A DNA stretch of 64,000 nucleotides. Origin: Streptomyces tauricus. GTDB taxonomy: Bacteria > Actinomycetota > Actinomycetes > Streptomycetales > Streptomycetaceae. Under the pieces are notes generated by a model, which made no database searches, was not told where the DNA came from, and saw nothing but the letters and a program-made list of their open reading frames with translations. Location: NCBI RefSeq assembly GCF_014650955.1, contig NZ_BMVY01000005.1, forward strand, positions 1 to 64,000. The letters run 5' to 3'. Below are positions 42,377 to 50,586 of the stretch, piece after piece (position 1 is the first letter of the stretch; each line of letters starts with the position of its first letter). The position numbers were made by a program, and so were the translations under genes.

Positions 42377-44994
42377 CGCTCCCTCTCCTCGGTCCTCTCG
42401 GCCGGCACGACGTCGTCCTCCCGCGGAACCGGTGCGAGGGGCAGCCGGAGCAGGACCGTGCCCGGCCGGTCGGTGGCCACGGTGCCGCCGAGCGCGGCGG
42501 CACGCGCCGCCAGCAGCTCCCGTACGGCGGGGCGGGCGGCACGGGGGACCCCGGTGGCCGTGAGCGTCAAGGTATCCCCGTCCGCGTCGAACTCCAGCAC
42601 CGCGGCCTCCTCGCCGCCGGCCGCGAGCACCGTCTCCGCGGCGTGGTAGGCGGCCAGATCCACCGCGGTGGGCAGCCGTTCCGGTACGCGGTCGGTGAGC
42701 CGTATCCCGACGTCACGGCCGCCGGCCCGGCACTGCTGGGCCAGCAGGTCGAGGGCCTGGAGGGTCGGCTGCGGTCGGAGTTCGGGCACCCGCTCCCCTT
42801 CCCCGTCGGCCTCGCCGTCGCGGACCGTGTCGAGGAGGGCGCGCATCGCGGCGAGTGCCTCGCGGGCGCGTTCGGCGGTCGCGTCGAGGCGGCCCGCCTC
42901 CGCCTGGGCGACCATGTCGGCGGTGCGGGCCAGCACGGTGGTCTCCAGCCCGGCGGCGATCCGGCGCCGCTCGGCCCACGCGTCCCGGACGGCCTCCCCC
43001 GTCCAGGCGGCGAGCCGCTCGTCCCGCACATCCCGGGCCCGCCCTTCCCGCCGCCCCCACAGAACCCCACCCCAGAACACCCCACCGACCACCACCCCCA
43101 CCCCACCAACACCCCAACCCCCCACCCCAGCCCCGAAAACCCCCAGAACATGCACCCCCACAGCACCAAGAACAAGCCCCAAGGGGGCGCGGGGAACGGC
43201 GCGATCTTTTGCCGTCGGGGGCGCGGCGAACGGCGCAGCCTTTCGCCTCTGGGGGCGCGGGGAACGGCGCAGTCTTTCGTCTTTCAGCGGCGCGGGGAAC
43301 GGCGCGGTCTCGTGCCCTGCGAGGGGCGCGGGGAACGGCGCAGTCTCGTGTCCTTCGGGGGCGCGGCGAACGGCGCGACCTTTTGCCGTCGGGGGCGCGG
43401 GGAACGGCGCAGTCTTTTCGCTTTCAGGGGCGCGGGGAACGGCGCAGTCCTTGAGGGGCGCGGGGAACGGCGCAACCACCCCGCGACCACCGAAGGACGC
43501 GGCCACACGAAACACCCCCACACACGTGGCGAGCAAGCTCGCCCCCACCGGCACCAGTACCGGCCCCCCGTACACCCCCACCCGCATCGCCACAGGCCAG
43601 AGAAGCACCAGCCCGAACAACGCGCCCCAGGCGACCCGCGGCGCCCGCCGCAGCCACAGCAGCGCGACCACCTGCGCCGCGGCCAGCAGCGCGAACAGCA
43701 GCCCCGCGGACCCACCCCCGCCGGTCTGCGTCCCGCTCTCCTCCCGGATGACCAGCACGGGGAGCAGCGGCTGCAGAACGAGCCCGGCGGCGGCCACCAC
43801 CTGCGCCACCCGGTAGCTCCGCGGTACGCCCCGTCCCACCGGCCCGGCGACCCGCCCGGGCAGCAGCGCACGTACCTCCCAGCCACCCTCCTCCGTCGGC
43901 CCACTGGTCAGCGTCCCGCCCGCCTCCCGCGCCCGGGACCGCAGGAAGCCCTGCCCGCGTCCCCCGCCGAGCCCCGCGCCGTGCGCCGCCGCGGCCGTCG
44001 CGCCGGCGGGCGGCGCCGCGCTGGTCACCACGGCCTCCGTGCGCGTGTCGCCGTACCGGCACCGCACCACGGTCCGGGCGCCGGGAGCGTGCCGGGCCAC
44101 GTTGGTCAGCGCCTCGCGCACGATGCCGAAGACCGCGTCCGCGACGGCGCCGTCCGGCAGGGGGCCGATCTCGCAGTCCACGGGCAGGCCGAGACGCCGG
44201 AATCCCGCGACGAGCTCCCGCAGTCGGTCCTCGGGCGAGGGCAGTTCCTCCCGCGAGGGCGCGGGCGCCCGTACCGCGCCGAGCGCCCGGGTGACCTCGC
44301 GCCCGGTCTCGACCGCGAACCCGAGCGCTTCCGCGGCCAGTTCGGGGCGGCGTTCGCGCAGCCCGAGGGCCGCCCCCGCGGTGACGACCACGGCCGTCAG
44401 ATGGTGGGCGCTGACGTCGTGCAACTCCCGCTCCATACGGCGCCGTTCGACGGCGGGAAGCCGGTGCCGCTCGGCCTCGGCCCGTTTCAGCAGGTGTCCG
44501 GCCGCCCGCCGGGCACGACGGGCCCGGCGTACGAGGAGGCCGGCGCCGAACGTGACGGCGTACAGCAGGGTGGTCAGGACGAGGTCGAGTCCGTCGCGGT
44601 CGCTGAGGCCGTGCAGGCTGAGGTTCTGCAGCGACTGCCAGAGGGCGAGCGCCACCACGCACAGCACGGCGGTGAAGGTGTCCCGTTCGGCCGCCACGGT
44701 GAACAGGGCGAGCCCGATGCCCGCGGTCCCGAGTACCGCCGTCGCCCCGGTGGGCAGCGGCCCCGCGCCCAGCGCGCAGGCGGCGGCCACCAGGACGAGG
44801 GTGAGGACCGGGCGGGCGCGGCGCAGGGCGAGCGCGGCGGTCACCGACCCGGCGACCAGGACCGCCACGAGGAGCGCGGACGCGTCCGGCGCGGGCCCGC
44901 GTACGAGCGCCGCGCCGGGCCACACCAGGGCCTGGACGCAGAGCAGCAGGGCCGGAGGCAGCCGGTCGTCGACGCGGTTCATGGCGAGTCTCAT
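42373..44994 (-). CDS. NarL-type histidine kinase fused to a degenerate second kinase
   Basis: 873 aa, twice the usual length. Residues 1-155 hold a membrane domain. A HisKA_3 box RRMERELHDVSAHHLTAVVV (residue about 190) and HATPase region (EALTNVARHA, GAGLGGGRGQGFLRSRARE) form a normal NarL-type kinase to about residue 400. A second membrane region follows. The final 230 residues resemble another dimerisation/ATPase pair, but the box reads RRRIAAGLETTVLARTADMV with no His. Between them, residues about 508-604 are encoded by nine copies of the genome's GC-rich intergenic repeat, without a stop. The ATGA overlap with the regulator is intact. Confidence 0.85.
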   Translation of the reverse strand: MRLAMNRVDDRLPPALLLCVQALVWPGAALVRGPAPDASALLVAVLVAGSVTAALALRRARPVLTLVLVAAACALGAGPLPTGATAVLGTAGIGLALFTVAAERDTFTAVLCVVALALWQSLQNLSLHGLSDRDGLDLVLTTLLYAVTFGAGLLVRRARRARRAAGHLLKRAEAERHRLPAVERRRMERELHDVSAHHLTAVVVTAGAALGLRERRPELAAEALGFAVETGREVTRALGAVRAPAPSREELPSPEDRLRELVAGFRRLGLPVDCEIGPLPDGAVADAVFGIVREALTNVARHAPGARTVVRCRYGDTRTEAVVTSAAPPAGATAAAAHGAGLGGGRGQGFLRSRAREAGGTLTSGPTEEGGWEVRALLPGRVAGPVGRGVPRSYRVAQVVAAAGLVLQPLLPVLVIREESGTQTGGGGSAGLLFALLAAAQVVALLWLRRAPRVAWGALFGLVLLWPVAMRVGVYGGPVLVPVGASLLATCVGVFRVAASFGGRGVVAPFPAPLKDCAVPRAPESEKTAPFPAPPTAKGRAVRRAPEGHETAPFPAPLAGHETAPFPAPLKDERLRRSPRPQRRKAAPFAAPPTAKDRAVPRAPLGLVLGAVGVHVLGVFGAGVGGWGVGGVGVVVGGVFWGGVLWGRREGRARDVRDERLAAWTGEAVRDAWAERRRIAAGLETTVLARTADMVAQAEAGRLDATAERAREALAAMRALLDTVRDGEADGEGERVPELRPQPTLQALDLLAQQCRAGGRDVGIRLTDRVPERLPTAVDLAAYHAAETVLAAGGEEAAVLEFDADGDTLTLTATGVPRAARPAVRELLAARAAALGGTVATDRPGTVLLRLPLAPVPREDDVVPAERTEERER
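43183..43473. repeat. Nine-copy GC-rich repeat array inside a kinase gene
   Basis: Copies of GGGGCGCGGGGAACGGCGC start at 43183, 43217, 43251, 43287, 43321, 43357, 43391, 43427 and 43454, a period of 27-36 bp. This is the reverse complement of the unit in the array at 39101-39297. It is read through in all three phases by the kinase ORF as PFPAP, AVPRAP and RRSPRP. Confidence 0.85.
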
Positions 44995-45210
44995 TGCGGA
45001 TCAAGGCTAGGGGCGCGACCGGGCGGCCCGACTCCCGCGGAGGGTGGATTCCCGTCTCTTACCAGGGTTGGAGATGCGCGGGCACGGCAATCATCCGGCA
45101 GCCGGACGACCACGGGGCGCCCCCGGACCTAATCTCGAACACATCGAGAGAGCGGCGGTCCGGCGAAGGAAATTCGCGTCCCGCTCCGACTCGACCCGGC
45201 GCAATGCATT

Positions 45211-45244
45211 CCAGTTCGCTCCAGTTCGATTCAGTTCAATTCAG
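45211..45244. repeat. 10-bp tandem repeat just upstream of the DUF5707-type gene
   Basis: CCAGTTCGCT, CCAGTTCGAT, TCAGTTCAAT and a partial TCAG run directly into the ribosome site GGGGGAAA. It occupies the untranslated leader or promoter of the next gene. Confidence 0.75.
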
Positions 45245-45255
45245 GGGGAAATTCC

Positions 45256-45705
45256 ATGTCCAAGCGCATTCTCGTCTCGTCGCTCATCGGTGTCGCCGTC
45301 GTAGGCGGAATCGCCGTCGGCGGTTTCGCCATGGCCTCGTCCTCCTCGGAACCGGCCCTGAGCGACAGCTCGGCCCGTTACAAGGCTCCGGCCGGCGGCG
45401 GCGCGGGTTCGCTGACCTTCACCACGGACGTGCGGGACGACTCGGGCGTCAAGGGCCTCAAGGTCATCGCGTGGCCCGCGAGTTCGAAGCTCGACCCTAG
45501 CGAGGAGGAGCTGCGGTCCGTGGACGACGCCGAGTGCCGTCGCGTCTCGGACGAGACGTCCCGCTGCACCTACACGCTGAAGGTCACGGAGAAGGAGGAG
45601 GCCGAGCTGGACCGGGGCACCTGGCACATCTCCGCGCTGGCGACGGCCGAGGACGGCGGCACGGCGTTCGTGCCCCGCGCCGCCGCCTTCGACGTCACCG
45701 GCTGA
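45256..45705 (+). CDS. Secreted DUF5707-type protein
   Basis: 149 aa. It begins MSKRILVSSLIGVAVVGGIAVGGFAMA, a signal/anchor sequence. A beta domain follows with SARYKAPAGGGAGSLTFTTDVRDDSGVKGLKVIAWPASSKLDP, a Cys pair (ECRR...RCTY) and GTWHISALATAEDGGTAFVPRAAAFDV. This is the pattern of DUF5707 proteins of streptomycetes. Likely extracellular with an Ig-like fold. An array of 10-bp repeats covers the leader. Confidence 0.8.
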   Translation: MSKRILVSSLIGVAVVGGIAVGGFAMASSSSEPALSDSSARYKAPAGGGAGSLTFTTDVRDDSGVKGLKVIAWPASSKLDPSEEELRSVDDAECRRVSDETSRCTYTLKVTEKEEAELDRGTWHISALATAEDGGTAFVPRAAAFDVTG

Positions 45706-45739
45706 CGGGTCACGTACCGGCCGATCACGGACCGGCCGG

Positions 45740-47059
45740 TCACCGCCACGCTCCCGACAGGCTCCGGTTGACGGCCGAGCTGAGGATCCGTACGCCCCGC
45801 GTCGAGCCCGGGTCGATGTCCGTGAGCTCGCGGACCCGGCGCAGGCGGTAGTCCAGGGTGCGCGGGTGGACGTTGAGGGCGTCCGCCGTGGCACCGCGGT
45901 TCATGTCGTGGCGGTAGTACGCGTCGAGGGTGAGGAGGAGGTCCGGGCCGGGTTCGAGGCGGCGGGCCACCGCGCGCAGCCAGTCGTCGACGAACGGCAG
46001 GTCGGCGACGGTCAGTTCGACGAAGACGTCCGCCAGGGTGTGCGCCCGCAACCGCGCGGACGTACGCCGCAGGGGTGCGGCCCGGCTGATCCGCCGGGCC
46101 CGGTCGAGCGCCCCGGCCAACTCACCCCGCGGCGCGCCGGCACTCCCGACGGCACAGAACCGCCCGAGCCCCTGGACAAAGTCCCGCAGGAGCCCGTCCA
46201 CGGCCGGTCCGGGGGCGCCCGCGCCAGGCGCGACCGAGCCGGTGGCGGCCACGCCCGCCGCGGCCCCGCCCACTCCAGCTGAGCCGGGTGTCGGCACCGG
46301 GTCGGCAGGGGCCGGGGGCGGCGCCTGCCCGCCCCCGCCGTCCCCCGGTATCAGAGCGATCAGCTCACCGCCCCTGCCCCCGCGCTCCGCGCACCACGTG
46401 ACCGGTACCCGGTGGGTCTTCACCAGGGTCTCGACGGCGCTCTCCAGGTCTCGGTCGCCGACGGGGCAGTCCGGCACCCGGATCACCGTCACCTCGTAGT
46501 GCCCGGCCAGTTCCAGGCCCGTGAGCAGCGCGAGTTCCGCCGCCATGGCGTCCTCGGTCAGCAACGACCTGGCCAGCAGGCCGACCTGTTCGACATACGG
46601 CAGCCGGCGCCGCATCGATGTCACGAAGCCCTGCCGGTAGGCGCCGATACCGCGCTCGCCCTGCGGGGCGAACCAGCTCATGATCCGCATGAGTTCGTCG
46701 ACATCGCCGCCGCGCTGGGCCTCGGTGGCCTCGTTGATCTCCCGCAGCATGAGTTGGGTGTGCACGCGCAGGACCCGTTGCCGTGAGTCGAGTGACATTC
46801 CCGCCCCGGCCCGCGCCTCGCCCATCGACGCGATGTAGCCGAGGTCGGCGTCGGTCAGCATGCCGTTGTCCGGGGCCAGTTCGAGCGTGCGGCGCCTGAA
46901 CCACACCGAGTACTCCAGCGTCTCGTCCCTGGCCCGGGAGTTCATGTCCAGCGACCCGAGTTCCGGTATCTCGCGCACATACGTCTCGACCTCGCGGCGC
47001 GCGTTGGCCGACGCCTGCCGGGCCAGCTCGGCGAAAAGGCTCCCCATAGGCGTGAGCAT
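45740..47059 (-). CDS. PucR/CdaR-type transcriptional regulator
   Basis: 439 aa. The C-terminal helix-turn-helix is the PucR type: LLTLDAYYRHDMNRGATADALNVHPRTLDYRLRRVRELTDIDP. The preceding part is helical (RQRVLRVHTQLMLREI, YVEQVGLLARSLLTEDAMAAELALL), followed by a GGDEF-like/CdaR central domain interrupted by a Gly/Ala/Pro-rich insert (residues about 245-290). ATG 47059 or 47047 could be the start. Such regulators respond to metabolites. It is divergent from the DUF4394 gene and convergent with the DUF5707 gene; target unknown. Confidence 0.83.
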   Translation of the reverse strand: MLTPMGSLFAELARQASANARREVETYVREIPELGSLDMNSRARDETLEYSVWFRRRTLELAPDNGMLTDADLGYIASMGEARAGAGMSLDSRQRVLRVHTQLMLREINEATEAQRGGDVDELMRIMSWFAPQGERGIGAYRQGFVTSMRRRLPYVEQVGLLARSLLTEDAMAAELALLTGLELAGHYEVTVIRVPDCPVGDRDLESAVETLVKTHRVPVTWCAERGGRGGELIALIPGDGGGGQAPPPAPADPVPTPGSAGVGGAAAGVAATGSVAPGAGAPGPAVDGLLRDFVQGLGRFCAVGSAGAPRGELAGALDRARRISRAAPLRRTSARLRAHTLADVFVELTVADLPFVDDWLRAVARRLEPGPDLLLTLDAYYRHDMNRGATADALNVHPRTLDYRLRRVRELTDIDPGSTRGVRILSSAVNRSLSGAWR

Positions 47060-47302
47060 GTCATCAAACGCGAGGGCCCCGCCAGATGAAATCCGGACGG
47101 GCGCTTATCACTCCGGGTGAATCGATGAAGGATTTACAGACAGCGCATTTGTCACTGTGCGCAAAGTTCCTTGATCCGGCCCCACTTGTGGGCCGATCCG
47201 CTTGTCGGGCCGTTCCTGCCTGGGCTTAATGGAAACCGCGCGGCCGACTCGAAACGCCGTGCCCGCCAGAAAGTGGATTTATTTCAAACGGGAGGGAAAA
47301 CA

Positions 47303-48178
47303 ATGAAAGCAGCGTTCAAGAAGAGAATCGCGGCGGCGGTAGCGGTCGTGTCCGCGGCAACCGCGCTCACCCTGAGCGCACCCGGCTCCAGCTCCGCCGC
47401 CCCCGCCGCCACTCCCAGCCTGCGGGCGTACGGGATCTTCGGCACGGGCACCACGATGGCCACGTTCCTGACCGACGAACCCGAGACCCTCAACTGGGTC
47501 AAGGCCATCAAGGGCCTCGTCGGCGACACCAAGCTGATCGGCATCGACTTCCGCGTGCAGAACGGCCTGCTGTACGGCGTCGGCGACAAGGGCGGTATCT
47601 ACACGATCACGTTCCCGCCGACCACCCCCGACGTGGTCGTCACCAAGGTCTCCCAGCTCACGGTCGCGCTCTACGGCACCGTCTTCGACATCGACTTCAA
47701 CCCGGCGGCCGACCGCCTGCGGGTGATCAGCAACTACGGCCAGAACCTGCGGCACAACCTGAACGACGGCACCACGGCCACGGACAGCGCGCTGAACCTC
47801 CCGCCGGCCACCACGGCGGCCCAGGGCGTGACCGCGGCGGCCTACACGAACAACGACAAGGTCGGGTCCACCGCGACCACCCTGTTCGACGTCGACACGT
47901 TCAACGACCAGGTCGTCATCCAGTCGCCGCCCAACGCCGGCAACCTCGTCCCGACCGGCCTCCTCGGCTTCGACGCCGGCACCGACGCGGGCCTGGACAT
48001 CTACAGCTACCTGACCAACGGCAAGACGACCTCGAACGCCGCCTTCGCCTCGCTCACCCCGTACGGCGACGACGTGCCCTCGTTCTACGAGGTCAACGTC
48101 CTCACCGGGGAGCCGTCGGTCGTCGGCCAGTTCCCGCTGAACGTCACGGACATCGCCGTCAGCCTGACCGGAACCTGA
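47303..48178 (+). CDS. Secreted DUF4394-type protein
   Basis: 291 aa from ATG 47303, after GGGAGGGAA. A signal peptide (MKAAFKKRIAAAVAVVSAATALTLSAPGSSSA) is followed by a DUF4394 beta-propeller: LIGIDFRVQNGLLYGVGDKGGIYTI, FDIDFNPAADRLRVISNYGQNLRHNLNDG, TAAAYTNND, TTLFDVDTFNDQVVIQSPPNAG and FYEVNVLTGEPSVVGQFP. The family is found in cyanobacteria and actinobacteria as exported proteins of unknown function. Confidence 0.86.
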   Translation: MKAAFKKRIAAAVAVVSAATALTLSAPGSSSAAPAATPSLRAYGIFGTGTTMATFLTDEPETLNWVKAIKGLVGDTKLIGIDFRVQNGLLYGVGDKGGIYTITFPPTTPDVVVTKVSQLTVALYGTVFDIDFNPAADRLRVISNYGQNLRHNLNDGTTATDSALNLPPATTAAQGVTAAAYTNNDKVGSTATTLFDVDTFNDQVVIQSPPNAGNLVPTGLLGFDAGTDAGLDIYSYLTNGKTTSNAAFASLTPYGDDVPSFYEVNVLTGEPSVVGQFPLNVTDIAVSLTGT

Positions 48179-48218
48179 GCACCGGCCCCGTTCCCGACAG
48201 GCCCCACCGAAGCCCGAC

Positions 48219-48257
48219 GACCCGCCGCGGTCCGTACGTTGTGGACCGCGGCGGGTC
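48219..48257. terminator. Bidirectional terminator between convergent genes
   Basis: GACCCGCCGCGGTCC and GGACCGCGGCGGGTC form a perfect 15-bp stem with a 9-base loop. Confidence 0.8.
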
Positions 48258-48266
48258 CGACGGCTA

Positions 48267-48947
48267 TCACAGCGCGGTCGGGCCCGCCTGCACCAGACCC
48301 GTCTGATACGCGATGACGACCAACTGGGCCCGGTCCCGGGCACCCAGCTTCGTCATGGCCCGGTGGATGTGGGTACGTACGGTCAGCGGGCTGACCGTGA
48401 GGTCCTCGGCGATCTCGGTGTTGGACTTGCCCTCCGCCGCCAGGGCCATCACCTCGCGTTCGCGGACGGTGAGTTCGGCCAGGCGTTCCGGGGGCGCCAG
48501 GTGACTCCCCGGCGCGGGGGACGTGAGGAAGCGGGTGATGAGCGTACGGGTGGCGCCCGGCGAGAGCAGTGCCTCACCGGACGCCACGGTTCTCAGCCCG
48601 TCCAGCAGGGTGTCGGCCGTGACGTCCTTGCCGAGGAACCCGCTGGCACCCGCGCGCAGCGCCTGGGCCACGTAGTCCTCGGTCTCGAACGTGGTGAGGA
48701 TGAGGACGCGGGTGGCGGACAGTTTCGGGTCCGCGCAGATCTCGGACGTGGCCGTGAGACCGTCCGCACCCGGCATCCGGATGTCCATGAGCACGATGTC
48801 GGGGTGGTGGGCGCGGGTCAGGTCCACCGCCTCCACACCGTCGGAGGCCTCACCGACCACGGTCATGTCGGCGCAGGAGTCGATCAGGATCCGGAAGGTG
48901 GCCCGCAGCAGGGCCTGGTCGTCGGCGAGCAGCACCCTGATGCTCAT
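48267..48947 (-). CDS. NarL/LuxR-type response regulator
   Basis: 226 aa from ATG 48947. Receiver: LLADDQALLRATF, phospho-Asp in IVLMDIRMPGADG, Thr in LILTTFE and Lys in FLGKDV. LuxR helix-turn-helix at the C-terminus (LTVREREVMALAAEGKSNTEIAEDLTVSPLTVRTHIHRAMTKL). The start overlaps the kinase stop (ATGA), giving a standard kinase-regulator operon. The next gene on this strand upstream of the pair is the MMPL exporter, beyond a terminator, so it is not in the same transcript. Confidence 0.92.
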   Translation of the reverse strand: MSIRVLLADDQALLRATFRILIDSCADMTVVGEASDGVEAVDLTRAHHPDIVLMDIRMPGADGLTATSEICADPKLSATRVLILTTFETEDYVAQALRAGASGFLGKDVTADTLLDGLRTVASGEALLSPGATRTLITRFLTSPAPGSHLAPPERLAELTVREREVMALAAEGKSNTEIAEDLTVSPLTVRTHIHRAMTKLGARDRAQLVVIAYQTGLVQAGPTAL

Positions 48948-50458
48948 GGCTTCTCTCCTTCTGCGGACTCGGGGGAAGGGGGGGAATAGCGGGAATGGGG
49001 GGAGTCGGCGGAGCCGGGCCGGTTCGCGGGTGTGAAGGAGGTCAGCGAGGTGAGGGAGGCGAAACAGCTGGAGCACAGGGTGGACATGGTGGACATCGTG
49101 GGCTTCTCCGCGGCGGAGGTCCCGGAGGCCGCGGCGGTGTCGGGCGCCGCGGCGGCCTCCCCGGCCGCCCCGGCGGCATCGGTCACGCCCGTCACCAGCG
49201 GCTGCAGCGGCAGCGCCGTCGCGACCTCGAAACCGCCTTCCGGGCGGGGGCCCGCTCGCAGCTCCCCGCCGATCGACCGGGCCCGTTCGTGCATACCCAT
49301 GACCCCGAAGCCCCGGCCCGGTTCGGTGGACGGGGCGGCCGGGGCGGCCCTGGACGCCGTAACGGCTGTGCGAGCCGTGGCGGCCATGGCGGCCATCGCC
49401 GCGGGACCGTCGTTGGTGACCGTGATCAGCAGCCGCGAGTCGGCGTAGCCGAGCCGCACGTGCGCGTGCTCCGCGGCGGCGTGCTTGGTCACGTTGGTCA
49501 GCGCCTCCTGCACGATCCGGAACGCCGTGAGGTCCACCCCCGGGGAGAGCGGCTGGGGCACGCCCTCCGTGGTCACCGCGACGGCGACCCCCGCGGACGC
49601 GCACGCCGCCACCAGATCGGGCAGGCAGTGCAGACCCGGGGACGGCTCCAGCGACGGGGAGGCCGGGTCGTCGCTCTGGCGCAGCAGCCCCAGCGTGGCC
49701 TTCAGCTCGCGCAGCGCCGACGACGTGGTCCCGGTCAGATCGGTGAGGATCTTCCGCGACTGCTCGGGGTTGCTGAGCGCGAGGTGGGCGGCGGTGCCGG
49801 CCTGCGCGTTGGCCAGGGCCAGATGGTGGGCGACGACGTCGTGCAGTTCGCGGGCGATCCGCATGCGCTCCTCGGTGACGCGCAGCCGCGCCTCCTCCTC
49901 CCGGGTGCGCTCGGCGTGTTCGGCGCGGGCCTGTACGGCCGTGAGGTAGGCGCGCCGCAGCCGGGTCATGTTGCCCGCGGCGAGCGGCAGCAGCAGCCAG
50001 AAGAAGGGCCCGATGGTCCTGAGCAGCAGGGAGTGCTCGTCCATCGAGTCGGACAGCACCGAGCCGGCCGTCAGCGCCACCATGACGGTGGCGCCGTAGA
50101 CGCGCGTGGTCTTGCGGTCGCTGAGGACGGCCAGCCAGTAGAGCGCCGCCATGACCGGTGCCAGCAGCAGCGGGGTGACCAGATAGCCGAGTTTGATCGC
50201 GATCACCGTGCAGACCGTGATCACGGTGACGGTGATCCGCGGGTACTTGCGGTACCGCAGCAGGGCGAGGCAGGACACCCCCATCAGGACGGTCCCGGCG
50301 CTGTCGTGGTCGGGCGGGACGGCGCCGGGCAGGGTGATCGAGCTTCCGAGGGTCGCCGAGCCCATCAGCCCCGCGGCCAGGGCCACGTCGATGACACGGG
50401 GATGGCGGTCCGCGTACTGCTCGAAGCGGTCCGTGTAGCGCTCCAGGCTGCTGGACAT
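48944..50458 (-). CDS. NarL-type sensor histidine kinase with Cys-containing tail
   Basis: 504 aa from ATG 50458 with a GGAGAA site; ATG 50488 is an alternative. About five membrane helices are followed by the HisKA_3 box EERMRIARELHDVVAHHLALANAQAG and an HATPase region (FRIVQEALTNVTKHAAAEHA, GRGFGVMGMHERA). The ATPase domain has an Ala-rich insert (AAMAAMAATARTAV). The last 90 residues are a Ser/Thr/Pro tail containing STLCSSCFASLTSLTS, unusual for this family and possibly a metal or redox site. Paired with the regulator immediately downstream. Confidence 0.9.
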   Translation of the reverse strand: MSSSLERYTDRFEQYADRHPRVIDVALAAGLMGSATLGSSITLPGAVPPDHDSAGTVLMGVSCLALLRYRKYPRITVTVITVCTVIAIKLGYLVTPLLLAPVMAALYWLAVLSDRKTTRVYGATVMVALTAGSVLSDSMDEHSLLLRTIGPFFWLLLPLAAGNMTRLRRAYLTAVQARAEHAERTREEEARLRVTEERMRIARELHDVVAHHLALANAQAGTAAHLALSNPEQSRKILTDLTGTTSSALRELKATLGLLRQSDDPASPSLEPSPGLHCLPDLVAACASAGVAVAVTTEGVPQPLSPGVDLTAFRIVQEALTNVTKHAAAEHAHVRLGYADSRLLITVTNDGPAAMAAMAATARTAVTASRAAPAAPSTEPGRGFGVMGMHERARSIGGELRAGPRPEGGFEVATALPLQPLVTGVTDAAGAAGEAAAAPDTAAASGTSAAEKPTMSTMSTLCSSCFASLTSLTSFTPANRPGSADSPHSRYSPPSPESAEGEKP

Positions 50459-50514
50459 CGGGTTCTCCGGTGGGTGGACTGCGTCCATCGTGGACGCTTC
50501 CGGGTGCGACGGCC

Positions 50515-50554
50515 GACGGGGCCGCCCGTGTCGTTCACCACGGGCGGCCCCGTC
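50515..50554 (-). terminator. Terminator downstream of the MMPL gene
   Basis: GACGGGGCCGCCCGTG and CACGGGCGGCCCCGTC pair perfectly over 16 bp with an 8-base loop, between the exporter stop and the next kinase start. Confidence 0.75.
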
Positions 50555-50586
50555 CGGGGGAGGGAGGCGGTCGCCTCAGGGGTGTC

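Noticed and set aside
43183..43473. CRISPR array
   Set aside because: Spacers are short and not unique, the unit matches the intergenic repeat, and a gene reads through it.
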